The translations under genes and the position numbers were made by a program. From Spirosoma taeanense (GTDB lineage Bacteria; Bacteroidota; Bacteroidia; Cytophagales; Spirosomataceae): DNA of 64,000 nucleotides. This document shows, piece by piece, positions 32,426 to 41,683 of this stretch. The notes beneath the pieces were generated by a model. The model did not search any database, had not been told where the DNA came from, and worked only from the letters and a program-made list of their open reading frames with translations. Position 1 is the first letter of the stretch; each line of letters opens with the position of its first letter. The stretch covers positions 5,146,001 to 5,210,000 of the forward strand of contig NZ_CP053435.1 of the NCBI RefSeq assembly GCF_013127955.1. The letters are read 5' to 3'.

Positions 32426-34483
32426 ATGACTACGCCCGACCACAAGCCTTTCATCCCGGCAACTGAATCACCCGCTGAGTTTACGCTGAAAGCCATCATC
32501 ACCGGGGCGGTGTTCGGTGTGCTGTTTGGTGCCGCTACGGTTTATCTGTCGCTGAAAGCGGGCTTGTCGGTGTCGGCGTCAATTCCGATTGCCGTACTGG
32601 CTATTTCGCTGGGCAGGCGGTTTCTCAACACAACCATCCTGGAAAACAACATTATCCAGACCACCGGATCGGCGGGCGAAAGTATCGCATCGGGCGTGGT
32701 CTTTACCATGCCGGGATTTTTGTTTCTGACCAACGGCTCGGGGGCCGAATTCTTTAACTACTGGACGATTCTCACCTTGGCCATTCTGGGCGGACTGGTC
32801 GGTACGCTCATGATGATTCCCCTGCGCCGGTCGCTCATTGTGCAGGAACACGGGACACTCCCCTATCCGGAAGGCACGGCCTGCGCATCGGTACTGATTG
32901 CCGGCGAAAAAGGGGGTGACTTCGCCAAAACGGCTTATCAGGGCTTAGGCGTAGCGTTGCTTTACGCCCTGCTGCAAAAGGTTCTGCACGTTATTGCCGA
33001 GGTACCCGTCTGGGCTACGCGACAGGCCAACCGTTATTTTCCGTCGGCGCAGGTGGCCGGTGAGATTACGCCGGAGTATCTGGGTGTCGGCTACATCATT
33101 GGGTTTCGGATTTCGGCGGTATTGGTCGGTGGGGGCATTCTGGCGTGGCTGGGTCTGATTCCTCTGCTGGCGTCGGTGGTGCCGGGCGATACCATTGCGT
33201 TGCAGCTTCAGAAACTGGGTTATCTTGACAACCTGCAAACGGCGGGCGGACCGGGCGGCTGGAATCCGCAGACGCACACGTTTGCCGATACGGCCGCGGC
33301 CATTTATCGGGCTTATATCCGGCAGATTGGCGCGGGTGCCGTTACGGCCGGGGGATTTATGACGCTCATCAAAACCATCCCAACCATTGTTTCGTCGTTC
33401 CGGCAAAGCTTTAGCCGCTCATCGATCAATGCCATTGAAACCGAAGATCAACTAAGTGGCACCAGCCAGACGCTTCGGACGGAACAGGATCTGAGCGTAA
33501 AAATTGTCATTCTCGGCAGCATTGTTCTGGTGGGCTTAATGGTGCTGCTACCGCAGATTCCCGGCGACTCACTGTTAACCAAGCTGCTTATTGCAGTACT
33601 GGTCATTGTGTTTGGCTTCTTCTTCGTTACGGTAGCCAGCCGGATCGTAGGGCTCATCGGTTCCAGTTCGTCGCCGGTATCGGGTATGACCATCGCCACG
33701 ATCATGGGAACAGCCCTGGTGTTTATTGGCTTCGGCCTGACAGGCAGAACGTATGAGCCGGCTGTACTGGTTGTGGGCAGCATGATCTGCGTGGCGGCTG
33801 CCAACGCGGGCGCTACCTCACAGGATCTTAAGACCGGCTACCTCGTCGGCGCGACGCCCCGCTACCAGCAGATGGCCCTGTTCATTGGCGTTATTGTTTC
33901 ATCGCTGGTGATTGGTGCTACCGTAAAGATTCTGGATACGCCCACGCCCGATCTGCTCGCCCAGGGAATTACGCACGCCATCGGCTCCGACAAGTTTCCG
34001 GCTCCGCAGGGGACGCTCATGGCTACGTTAATTAAAGGTTTACTGTCGTTCAACCTCGACTGGCAGTTTGTTCTGGTCGGTGCCTTTATAGCCTTCGTGT
34101 TCGAGCTGGTGGGCGTTAGTGCGCTTGCGTTTGCCGTCGGGTTGTATCTGCCCCTTTCGACAACCCTGCCCATATTCGCTGGTGGGTTAGTGAAAGCCCT
34201 TGTAGACTGGCGAGGCAAACGGAAAGGTATTGTTGAAGAAGACGCTGATCTTGGTAAAGGCAATCTGTTTGCAACGGGTCTCGTGGCGGGTGGTGCACTG
34301 GCGGGTGTAGCAGTGGCCCTGCTTTCGGTGAATGAGTCGATCTATAACGGCCTGACGGCACTGACACTAGAACCGACGCTGGCTGAAGCGCTGGGCGAGG
34401 GCGGCTATATGCTGCTTGGGGCACTGGCGTTTGCCGGACTGGCTGGTCTGTTGTGGCGCGTAGCAACCTCACGATCATTCTAA
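32426..34483 (+). CDS. OPT-family oligopeptide transporter
   Basis: A membrane carrier of 685 residues with about 15 hydrophobic helices. The region AGLSVSASIPIAVLAISLG and the following NNIIQTTGSAGESIASGVVF near residues 70-95 are typical of bacterial OPT proteins, as is PYPEGTACASVL near 150. These proton-driven carriers import small peptides or metal chelates; the substrate is not defined by sequence. It is single, close to the tRNA, and convergent with the histidine kinase gene. Confidence 0.93.
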   Translation: MTTPDHKPFIPATESPAEFTLKAIITGAVFGVLFGAATVYLSLKAGLSVSASIPIAVLAISLGRRFLNTTILENNIIQTTGSAGESIASGVVFTMPGFLFLTNGSGAEFFNYWTILTLAILGGLVGTLMMIPLRRSLIVQEHGTLPYPEGTACASVLIAGEKGGDFAKTAYQGLGVALLYALLQKVLHVIAEVPVWATRQANRYFPSAQVAGEITPEYLGVGYIIGFRISAVLVGGGILAWLGLIPLLASVVPGDTIALQLQKLGYLDNLQTAGGPGGWNPQTHTFADTAAAIYRAYIRQIGAGAVTAGGFMTLIKTIPTIVSSFRQSFSRSSINAIETEDQLSGTSQTLRTEQDLSVKIVILGSIVLVGLMVLLPQIPGDSLLTKLLIAVLVIVFGFFFVTVASRIVGLIGSSSSPVSGMTIATIMGTALVFIGFGLTGRTYEPAVLVVGSMICVAAANAGATSQDLKTGYLVGATPRYQQMALFIGVIVSSLVIGATVKILDTPTPDLLAQGITHAIGSDKFPAPQGTLMATLIKGLLSFNLDWQFVLVGAFIAFVFELVGVSALAFAVGLYLPLSTTLPIFAGGLVKALVDWRGKRKGIVEEDADLGKGNLFATGLVAGGALAGVAVALLSVNESIYNGLTALTLEPTLAEALGEGGYMLLGALAFAGLAGLLWRVATSRSF

Positions 34484-34596
34484 AGCTCAGGTAATCGTAA
34501 GCAGGTTAGCCAATAATTGGGCGACCCAATTCAACGTATGCCTCTACCTGGACTTTGAGTCATGGTCTGTTGAACCATGTGCAGAAGCAACACCTT

Positions 34597-36903
34597 TCAG
34601 GCAGGTAAGTAAACCAAGAACGTAGCGCCTTCGCCAGGACGCCCTTCACCCGTAATGTACCCCCCATGGTTTTCAACCATCCGCCTGCAGATGGCGAGAC
34701 CAACGCCCGTTCCTTCATACTGGCTACGGTTATGCAGCCGCTGGAAAACGCCAAAAATGCGCTCTTTATACTGAGGGTCAAAGCCAATACCGTTATCGCT
34801 GACCCGAATTTCGTAATACATTCGTTTCGAAGTAGTCAGCACCGGGGGCAGTTCGGCACCACTCACCTGCCGGCTCGAAATCGTCACGACTGGCGGTGTA
34901 TCGGTCTTTCGGAACTTCAGGGCATTGGCCAGCAGGTTTTGAAACAGTTGCCGAAGCTGTGACTGGTCGCCGGTGAGTTTGGGTAGCGGACCAACGTCTA
35001 CTCTGGCCCCGGTTTGCTCCAGGGTTAACTCCAGATCATCCAGCACATCATTTACGAGATCAGCCAATGAAACGGGGCCGAACGGCTCCTGCATTATTGA
35101 CAGGCGGGAATAAGTCAGCAGATCCCGGATCAGCACCGACATCCGGCCGGCTGCGTTCTGCATCCGGCTGATGAGATTACGCCCGTTCTCGTCCAGACTT
35201 GGTCCGTACTGACTTACGACAAGATCGCCGAATGCCTGAATTTTACGTAATGGCTCCTGGAGGTCATGGCTGGCGACGTAAGCAAACTGTTGCAGATTAT
35301 CGTTCGACCGACGCAACTCGGCGTTTAGTCCTTCGAGTTGTTCCTGATACAGGTGACTCTGGCTGATGTCGACGAAGGCGCTGACAAAGCCATCGTCAAA
35401 CTTAACCAAAGACACCTGGAACCAGCGGTTTCTCAGAAACCGCTCAAACTGCATCGGCTGGCCCGTCTGCACTACCGTTACGTAGTGATTAAATACTTCG
35501 CTATTCGGCAAATCGGGGTTGATTTCGGTGGCTGTCCGGGCGAGTACTTCGTCGACCGATAGACTCACGATGTCGGCAGCGGCCTGATTAGCCAGCCGGA
35601 ATCGGAAATCAACGATAAGGCCAGCGTCATTGCGGATAGCCTCATAATGAGCAAAAGCTACCGGCGAAACGGCCAAAAGGCTGGTCAGCAGATCGGCATG
35701 GCGCTGTTTGTCCAGTTCAGCCTGCTTGATAGACGTAATGTCAATGTAGGACTGGATAAACCCATCGTGCCACTTCACCGCCTGCGTATCAAACCAGAAG
35801 TCAAAGCCATCTTCGGCGAAATAGTCCTGGAAGCGAACAGAGCCACCGGTTTCCATAAGTTTCACCCACCGGTCAAACACACCGCTTGTCTGAACGCCCG
35901 GAAACAGCTCCAGCATTCGATGACCAATGATCTCTTCGGCCTTTCGGCCCGTCATCAACTCAGAAGTTTGATTAAATGATTTATAGACAAAATCAACAAT
36001 CTGCCCTTTCTCGTCGCGAATGGCCTCGAACAGCGAAATGGCCGTCAGGGCGTTGTCCAGAATCTGACGAAATTCGTCGGCCTGCTGTTGCTGCTCAGCC
36101 TGCGCTGTTTTAAGCTCGGTTATATCCAGAAAGGACAACACGATATAGTCATCCCGGCGCACGCCCTGCACTTCGTACCACAGATCATAGCCGTCGTACG
36201 TATAATGATTCTGGTAGCGCAGCGGAACGCCCGACTCGGCCAGTTCCTGATACCGCATCCAGACTCCACTGGCCTGAATACCCGGAAATACATCCAGCAT
36301 TGTTCGCCCAACCAGATCGGTGGCTTTCCGGCCGGTCATCCGTTCCGCCATCTGATTCAGCAATTCATAGCGCAGATCAACAACCCGCCCCGTAAGCGGG
36401 TCCCGAAGAATTGAATACAGACTGATGGCTGTCAGGGCGCTGTTCATAACAAACTGCAGCTGATCGGCCTGTTTCTGCTGCTGGGCTTCGTTTTGTTTGC
36501 GGCTGGTGATGTCAACAAAGGAAAGGACAACTCCTTCGCCCAGTGGTTTGCTGGTGTATAGATACCAGTTCTGGTAGCCATCCGCCTGATAATGAAACTC
36601 AAATTCCTGCGGCTGGCCAGTTTCAACTACCTGAGCGTACTGGTCAAATAAACCAATTTCCTTAACCGACGGAAACAACTCGGTCATAATGTGTCCCAGA
36701 ACCTGATCAGCGGAGCGCCTGACCAGGTCATACATAGCCTGATTTGCCAATCGGCACACGAAATCCGTTACCCGGCCGTTATCCCGGACTGTTTCCCAGT
36801 AAGCGATAACACTGTTGGAAACATCGATCATGCTTTGCAGCATGTGGGCAGTGGCGTCTGGGCGGGTTGTGTTCGGGCTAACGGCTATGTTCTGTTCAGA
36901 CAT
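34597..36903 (-). CDS. Hybrid-free PAS sensor histidine kinase with four PAS domains
   Basis: A 768-residue cytoplasmic kinase with no membrane helix. Four PAS units of about 120 residues follow each other, at about 20-140, 145-265, 270-395 and 400-520; three share a VGRTMLDVFPG-like or IGHRMLELFPG motif and a DITS/DITE exit. Then come a coiled linker, HisKA with the phospho-acceptor in YVASHDLQEPLRKI near 550, and HATPase with VSDNGIGFDPQ and GTGVGLAICRRMV. The PAS repeats resemble each other closely, which suggests duplication. No receiver domain or partner regulator gene lies next to it. Confidence 0.92.
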   Translation of the reverse strand: MSEQNIAVSPNTTRPDATAHMLQSMIDVSNSVIAYWETVRDNGRVTDFVCRLANQAMYDLVRRSADQVLGHIMTELFPSVKEIGLFDQYAQVVETGQPQEFEFHYQADGYQNWYLYTSKPLGEGVVLSFVDITSRKQNEAQQQKQADQLQFVMNSALTAISLYSILRDPLTGRVVDLRYELLNQMAERMTGRKATDLVGRTMLDVFPGIQASGVWMRYQELAESGVPLRYQNHYTYDGYDLWYEVQGVRRDDYIVLSFLDITELKTAQAEQQQQADEFRQILDNALTAISLFEAIRDEKGQIVDFVYKSFNQTSELMTGRKAEEIIGHRMLELFPGVQTSGVFDRWVKLMETGGSVRFQDYFAEDGFDFWFDTQAVKWHDGFIQSYIDITSIKQAELDKQRHADLLTSLLAVSPVAFAHYEAIRNDAGLIVDFRFRLANQAAADIVSLSVDEVLARTATEINPDLPNSEVFNHYVTVVQTGQPMQFERFLRNRWFQVSLVKFDDGFVSAFVDISQSHLYQEQLEGLNAELRRSNDNLQQFAYVASHDLQEPLRKIQAFGDLVVSQYGPSLDENGRNLISRMQNAAGRMSVLIRDLLTYSRLSIMQEPFGPVSLADLVNDVLDDLELTLEQTGARVDVGPLPKLTGDQSQLRQLFQNLLANALKFRKTDTPPVVTISSRQVSGAELPPVLTTSKRMYYEIRVSDNGIGFDPQYKERIFGVFQRLHNRSQYEGTGVGLAICRRMVENHGGYITGEGRPGEGATFLVYLPA

Positions 36904-37114
36904 TGATTAATAGATTGGTACTGACTATAACACAAAAATATCACCAATCTAACGGATTAATCCCGTCCGCCTTTACGTCCGCCGGTTTCAGATTACTAAA
37001 AATGGAAACTAGCAACTGTGGTATAGAACATATAAGTTGCCAGTCTTCTGCCTTACTTATCAAACCCATGGTTGCTTTCTGCGCTTATATAGTATAACCC
37101 TCAGATAAAACGCT

Positions 37115-37363
37115 ATGAAAATCGGTGATAAACTATTGAAAGTTCTGAATAAGACCTACGAACCTTCCACAATGGTAACGCGTAAGTTTGGTCGCTACGA
37201 TCTGGCGATGAAAACGGATGAAGCCGGCAACCCGATTCTGTTATTTATTGGTCAGGCGGATGAACAGGGTATGATTAAAGGCGATCAGTTCACGCGTCGG
37301 CTCATCAAAGACGAGAACGGCGTTACGCTAAAAGACCATTGGGATTATAAGGGAAAGGTCTAG
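37115..37363 (+). CDS. Small hypothetical protein
   Basis: An 82-residue soluble protein, basic and probably mostly beta (RKFGRYDLAMKTDEAGNPIL, FTRRLIKDENG). No motif is recognised. It stands alone between the kinase promoter region and the DUF72 gene, which converges with it. Confidence 0.65.
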   Translation: MKIGDKLLKVLNKTYEPSTMVTRKFGRYDLAMKTDEAGNPILLFIGQADEQGMIKGDQFTRRLIKDENGVTLKDHWDYKGKV

Positions 37364-37376
37364 GATAGGCCGTAGG

Positions 37377-38105
37377 CTATGCACCCGTAAGTGCCCGCAG
37401 CGCAAGGGCGTTCCGGACGGCATGACCGCCAATATCATTGTTGAAATAGACATACACATCTTTTCCGCTGGCTGCCCAGGCGCGTAGGTGTCCTGCCCAC
37501 TCGTTCAGTTCACCTTCAGAATAAGCGCCGTGATATAAAGGCTGGTGTTCGGGACCGTGGAGCCGTACATAGACCAAAGAAGCCGAGGTTCGCAGAATAC
37601 AGGGCAGACCTGCTCCGCTCATGATGCAGTATGCCGCATTCTGTTCTTCGAGCAGATTGAAAATAGCTTCTGTGTGCCATGTCGCGTGCCGAAACTCGAC
37701 CGCAACCCGAATCCAGCGGGGAAGCCGGTCCAGAAAATAAGCCAACCGATTGTAGTTGCAGGCGAACCGGGGCGACAACTGCACCAGTAGAATAGCCTGT
37801 TTATCGGCTAAAGCGCTCCAGCCTTCCTCAATCCGCTCGATCCAGGGCTCTGGCTCTTTCAGGTTTTTGACGTAGGTGAGCCAGCGGGGCGCTTTAGCAC
37901 TCAGCAGGAACCCTTCGGGCAGTTTGGCCTGCCAACCCGCAAACGTTTCGGGCTTGGGCCAGCGGTAGAAGCTGCTGTTCAGTTCAACCGTCTGAAACTG
38001 CTGCAGGTAGTAGCCGAGCCGTTTACCCGTTGCTGTTTTAGGCGGGTACAACACGCCCTGCCAGTGGTCATAACTCCAGCCTGATGTCCCGATGTGAATA
38101 CCCAT
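37377..38105 (-). CDS. DUF72 family protein
   Basis: A 242-residue TIM-barrel-like protein. Family landmarks are IGTSGWSYDHWQGVLYP at the N-terminus, ELNSSFYRWPKPETFAGW, FLLSAKAPRWLTYVK, VEFRHATWH, VYVRLHGPE and VYVYFNNDIGGHAVRNA near the C-terminus. DUF72 (YecE-like) proteins are widespread; the biochemical function is not established, though a nuclease or phosphodiesterase role has been suggested from the fold. It is monocistronic. Confidence 0.93.
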   Translation of the reverse strand: MGIHIGTSGWSYDHWQGVLYPPKTATGKRLGYYLQQFQTVELNSSFYRWPKPETFAGWQAKLPEGFLLSAKAPRWLTYVKNLKEPEPWIERIEEGWSALADKQAILLVQLSPRFACNYNRLAYFLDRLPRWIRVAVEFRHATWHTEAIFNLLEEQNAAYCIMSGAGLPCILRTSASLVYVRLHGPEHQPLYHGAYSEGELNEWAGHLRAWAASGKDVYVYFNNDIGGHAVRNALALRALTGA

Positions 38106-38168
38106 TTTACGTAATTGCCGTCTGTGGAATTCGAACCAATCGGGTGGCTTTTTCCCGATTGCTGACGT

Positions 38169-38633
38169 TTACTTACAATTGACCTTTGTCAGCGTGTACT
38201 GATACCCTTCGTCAGGATTCTTCAGGACCCATTTGCCCTCCTGTTCAACCCGTTCCCCTTCGTGCCAGCTAATAGTATCTCCCCGGAGCGTAAAGACAAG
38301 CTCATAAGGCTGCGTAACGCCCTCCCCCGACCGTTTCCAGTCGGCCTGAATCTGATTATTGCTTAGCGTACCACGGATGGGACCGCCTGCCCGGTCTTTT
38401 TCGTACGGCCGAACGGCCAGCTCACCCGTTACGTTCGAGCCGTTAATGACCAGCCGGAGGAAAGTTGTATCGCGCCCTACAACCTGCCGAAAACAATATT
38501 TTCCAGATGGCGCTACGCTCGGGCGAGTTCCTGCCGTATCCGTTGTGGTGGCTGGAGCTTCCGGCCGGGTAGATCGACTACCGCAATTACTAAATAAACC
38601 TGTCAGAACCAGAAAGGTCAGAATGCACCGCAT
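38169..38633 (-). CDS. Lipoprotein of unknown function
   Basis: A 154-residue lipoprotein with signal ending LTGLFSNC near residue 17, then a Thr/Pro/Ala-rich linker. The mature domain looks like a small beta-barrel (YCFRQVVGRDTTFLRLVI, GELAVRPYEKDRAGGPIRG, YELVFTLRGDTISW), similar in layout to lipocalin-like secreted proteins of Bacteroidota. No family is named with confidence. It is between DUF72 and cbpM on the same strand. Confidence 0.75.
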   Translation of the reverse strand: MRCILTFLVLTGLFSNCGSRSTRPEAPATTTDTAGTRPSVAPSGKYCFRQVVGRDTTFLRLVINGSNVTGELAVRPYEKDRAGGPIRGTLSNNQIQADWKRSGEGVTQPYELVFTLRGDTISWHEGERVEQEGKWVLKNPDEGYQYTLTKVNCK

Positions 38634-38671
38634 ACGTAAAGGGTTATAGCCGCGGGAGTTCGCTTAACTGG

Positions 38672-38974
38672 TTATCGGCCCGATGGCTCGTAGAACGATA
38701 GCCGGTTCTGGAGCCGGATAACCTGCTGCTGTAAATCTTCCAGGCGTTCCAGCAGATCATTTACAACATCCAGATCGTCGGCATGAATGGCCAGGTCCTG
38801 ATGCAGCCGAACCAGTTTTTCCAGCCGGGCTACCTGCTCCGGATGAACATAAGCCGACTGCTCAACGGTAATGGTTTCGACCAGGCCCCGCTGCTCCAGC
38901 GTTTGAATAAACGCGATTTCGATATGATTATAGACGCAGAATTCGCGAACGGAGATGAGGTGTTCGGGTTGCAT
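38672..38974 (-). CDS. cbpM: Chaperone modulator CbpM
   Basis: A 100-residue MerR-like small protein. It opens LISVREFCVYNHIEIAFIQ and ends in a coiled coil (LNDLL-type RLEDLQQQVIRLQNRL). CbpM proteins bind the J domain of CbpA and inhibit its DnaK stimulation. The gene follows cbpA by 12 bases on the same strand, the usual pairing. Confidence 0.9.
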   Translation of the reverse strand: MQPEHLISVREFCVYNHIEIAFIQTLEQRGLVETITVEQSAYVHPEQVARLEKLVRLHQDLAIHADDLDVVNDLLERLEDLQQQVIRLQNRLSFYEPSGR

Positions 38975-38986
38975 ACGTTTGGGCGG

Positions 38987-39892
38987 TTAGAGAGTAGCCA
39001 ATTTCCGGAACAGTTCTTTTTGCTCGTCGGTCAGGTTGGTCGGTAACTTCACCTGCCACTCGACGTAAAGGTCGCCAAACGAGCCTTCTTCTTTGTAAAC
39101 GGGAAAGCCCTTGCCTTTCAGCCTGATTTTAGCCCCATTCTGGGTTCCGGGGGAGACAGTTACCTTTACTTTTCCGTCTAGCGTTTCAATAACTTTTTCT
39201 CCACCCAGCACGGCCGTATACAGATCGATCTCTTCGGTGACGTATAAATCGTTGCCTTTACGGTTGTAGCGGCTGTCGTCGGCAATAACGAAGGTAATGT
39301 AAAGGTCGCCGTTGGGGCCGCCGTTAACGCCCGGCGCGCCATAGCCGTTCAGCTTGATTTTCTGTCCGTTTTCAACGCCCGCCCGAATAGTGATGCTGAT
39401 GGTTTTGCCGTCTATTGTCAGCGTCTGTTTGTGGGTTCGATAGGCATCCCGCAGACTCAGCTGCAGTTCGGCCTGGTAGTCCTGCCCCCGAAATTTTGTT
39501 TCCCGCCGACCCCGGCCCGCCCCGGCCTCCTGCCCAAACATCGACGAGAAAAAATCCGAGAAATTAGCCCCGCCGAAACCTTCCGAAAAGTCAAAGTCCT
39601 CTGTGTTGGTTTGGCTATACGTCCGGCGTTGCTGTTGTTGCTGCCTGGTCTGTTCGAACTGATCGGCGTATTGCCAGTCTTTACCGTATTGGTCGTATTT
39701 TTTCCGTTTTTCCGGATCGCTCAGCACTTCGTTGGCTTCGTTAATCTGCTGAAATCGTTTGTGCGCTTCCGCATCGTTCGGATTCAGGTCTGGGTGATGC
39801 TTTCGGGCCAGCTTGCGATACGCCTTTTTAATATCTTCCTCTGACGCATCTTTCGGTAAGCCCAGAACGCTGTAGTAGTCAATGAAGTCCAT
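38987..39892 (-). CDS. cbpA: DnaJ-class co-chaperone CbpA
   Basis: A 301-residue class II J protein from ATG 39892; a TTG nine bases upstream is less likely. The J domain is at residues 1-70 with HPD in RKHHPDLNP, then a Gly/Phe-rich linker, and a C-terminal peptide-binding domain ([48 protein letters not shown]). No CxxCxGxG zinc repeats are present, which separates it from DnaJ. It stimulates DnaK and is followed by cbpM. Confidence 0.95.
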   Translation of the reverse strand: MDFIDYYSVLGLPKDASEEDIKKAYRKLARKHHPDLNPNDAEAHKRFQQINEANEVLSDPEKRKKYDQYGKDWQYADQFEQTRQQQQQRRTYSQTNTEDFDFSEGFGGANFSDFFSSMFGQEAGAGRGRRETKFRGQDYQAELQLSLRDAYRTHKQTLTIDGKTISITIRAGVENGQKIKLNGYGAPGVNGGPNGDLYITFVIADDSRYNRKGNDLYVTEEIDLYTAVLGGEKVIETLDGKVKVTVSPGTQNGAKIRLKGKGFPVYKEEGSFGDLYVEWQVKLPTNLTDEQKELFRKLATL

Positions 39893-39959
39893 ACCAGTCA
39901 AAGCGTTTTCTACCCGAGTTACAACTAAGCTTTTCCAATACTATATGAGCTAAAGTTCA

Positions 39960-39990
39960 ACAGCCGACCACCGGAAAAGTAGTCGGCTGT
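39960..39990 (-). terminator. Possible terminator hairpin
   Basis: A perfect 9-bp stem (ACAGCCGAC with GTCGGCTGT) lies between the 94-residue gene and cbpA. The following minus-strand tract is only weakly T-rich. Confidence 0.4.
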
Positions 39991-40016
39991 GGGGGCAACC
40001 TGATTATCAAAATGCC

Positions 40017-40301
40017 TTACTCCTCTTTTTTCGGCGTTGCCTCGCGGTTCGGCTCAGGGGTGCCGTACTCGCCATGGTACGGCGTGCCGGTTGTGACCTG
40101 ACCGCCACTGGTCCATAAGCCCCCGCCCTGCTCGCCGTTATTTTTGGTGTTTTCTCCGCTGGGTCCGTCTTCCGGTACGTTACGGTCTGCGGTCTGTTCT
40201 GGCTTGTAGTTATCAGCATGGCTTTCGTCGGCGGGCTGATCGGACCCACTCGCGGACGTATCCGCCTGGTCTGGAGCGTATTGTCTGACTGGCTTGTTCA
40301 T
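40017..40301 (-). CDS. Small disordered hypothetical protein
   Basis: A 94-residue protein from ATG 40301 (MNKPVRQYAPDQADTS); the open frame extends 21 codons upstream without a good reason. It is almost entirely polar, rich in Gly, Pro, Asn, Glu and Thr, and predicted disordered. No family is recognised. Similar short hydrophilic proteins in Bacteroidota are often stress-related, which here is only a guess. Confidence 0.6.
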   Translation of the reverse strand: MNKPVRQYAPDQADTSASGSDQPADESHADNYKPEQTADRNVPEDGPSGENTKNNGEQGGGLWTSGGQVTTGTPYHGEYGTPEPNREATPKKEE

Positions 40302-40489
40302 GATTGCTGTGTTTAGGGGAAACTCCGGAGCAGGCCCTACCGAACTGCTCCTTTGTATGGCCAACCGGCTCTCTGCTATATTGTTTTATGAAATTATCCG
40401 AAGGTCAGGCTGGCTTTGCACCTGATACCGCGAATCATCGGTTTGTGGCAACCTTTTCGTACTTTGGCCCCGTATCAAGCCATAACCCC

Positions 40490-41020
40490 ATGAAACGTTT
40501 CTCACTACCATTCCTGCTGTTTGCTGCGCTCACGGTCCTCAGCAGCTATCGTCCGGCTACAACTATTAATCAGATGGTTGCCGACTGGCAGCGCGCCAGG
40601 GAGTTCACTAAAGAGTACCTGGATGCCATGCCCGAAGATGGCGTCAATTACAAACCTAATCCCGAGATCCGCAGCTTTGCCGAGCAGATGCTACACCTGG
40701 CCAGTGCGAACTTTTTCTTTGTCTCGACAGCCACGGGAAAAGCCAATCCCTACGCCGGGAAGAGCCTGGAAAAAATGGACGACATGAAAACCAAAGCCAG
40801 CCTGACTAAAGCCGTAATGGAAAGCTATGACTTTGCCATTGACGGTCTGAAAGGAATGAATGACGCCCAGATGGGCGAGAAAGTGAAATTCGGCAACAAC
40901 GAGCTTTCCCGCGAGCTGGCTTTTGCCAAGGCTTTTGAACACCAGACTCACCACCGCGGACAAACTACGCTGTATCTGCGGATGAAGGGCATTAAACCCC
41001 CGAATGAAAAACTGTTTTGA
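40490..41020 (+). CDS. DinB-family protein, exported
   Basis: A 176-residue protein from ATG 40490, with a signal peptide (FSLPFLLFAALTVLSSY). The mature part is a DinB/YfiT four-helix bundle, whose metal His ligands are in EQMLHLASANFFF and KAFEHQTHHRGQTTLYL. DinB-like proteins act as metal-dependent hydrolases or thiol transferases; the reaction here is unknown. Export is unusual for the superfamily but known in Bacteroidota. Confidence 0.9.
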   Translation: MKRFSLPFLLFAALTVLSSYRPATTINQMVADWQRAREFTKEYLDAMPEDGVNYKPNPEIRSFAEQMLHLASANFFFVSTATGKANPYAGKSLEKMDDMKTKASLTKAVMESYDFAIDGLKGMNDAQMGEKVKFGNNELSRELAFAKAFEHQTHHRGQTTLYLRMKGIKPPNEKLF

Positions 41021-41035
41021 GGTGTAATCAACTAG

Positions 41036-41063
41036 CGAGCCGGTATATTATCGGCTCGTTTTA
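41036..41063 (+). terminator. Terminator after the DinB gene
   Basis: A 7-bp perfect stem (CGAGCCG with CGGCTCG), a nine-base loop and a T run. Confidence 0.75.
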
Positions 41064-41125
41064 CTTATTTATCTGCCCCGGCGCTTACCCGTAGTTTCGA
41101 CTAAAGCCTGCTAACTCCTCGCTCG

Positions 41126-41641
41126 ATGAAAACCATCTGTTTCCATTATTCCATTGCCCTGCTTGTCGTTCTTTTCCTGTCAGCTAGCTGCATCAGCTAT
41201 GCCCAGACCAGCCCCAAAACCGGCACCCTCGCCGACATGAGTTTTCTGGAAGGTCACTGGAAAGGAACCTTTAACGGCGGGCCTATTGAAGCAATGTGGA
41301 TGGCCCCTGCCGGAGACAATTTTGCCGGGTTCATCCGGATGATGAAAGACAACCGGATCACGATGTATGAAATCCTGGTGTATGAGCAGACCGAGCGGGG
41401 CCCTGTATCGCTCGTAAAGCACTTTAAACCGGGGCTGATCGGTCAGGAAGAGAAAGAGAAGTCGGACCGTTACCAGTTTCTGGAAGGTAGCAAAGACCGC
41501 GCGCTGCTGGAGAAAGAAGACGGCTCCATCCGCATCATCTACGAAAAGCGCGGCCCCGATCAACTGGTTATTCAGCGCGGGCAGTCTAAAGATGGCAAGT
41601 GGGTATTCAACGACCTGTTTGTGTTTAACCGCGTCCGGTAA
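41126..41641 (+). CDS. Secreted DUF6265-like protein
   Basis: A 171-residue protein with signal peptide ending ISYAQT near residue 27. The mature domain resembles the DUF6265 family: LADMSFLEGHWKGTFNGGPI, EAMWMAPAGDNFAGFIRM and FNDLFVFNRV form a lipocalin-like beta structure. The function is unknown. It is convergent with the P1 peptidase gene. Confidence 0.8.
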   Translation: MKTICFHYSIALLVVLFLSASCISYAQTSPKTGTLADMSFLEGHWKGTFNGGPIEAMWMAPAGDNFAGFIRMMKDNRITMYEILVYEQTERGPVSLVKHFKPGLIGQEEKEKSDRYQFLEGSKDRALLEKEDGSIRIIYEKRGPDQLVIQRGQSKDGKWVFNDLFVFNRVR

Positions 41642-41683
41642 ATCATCCAGGATGTATAGCGGTCGGGTAGTTTCCTGCACGGG

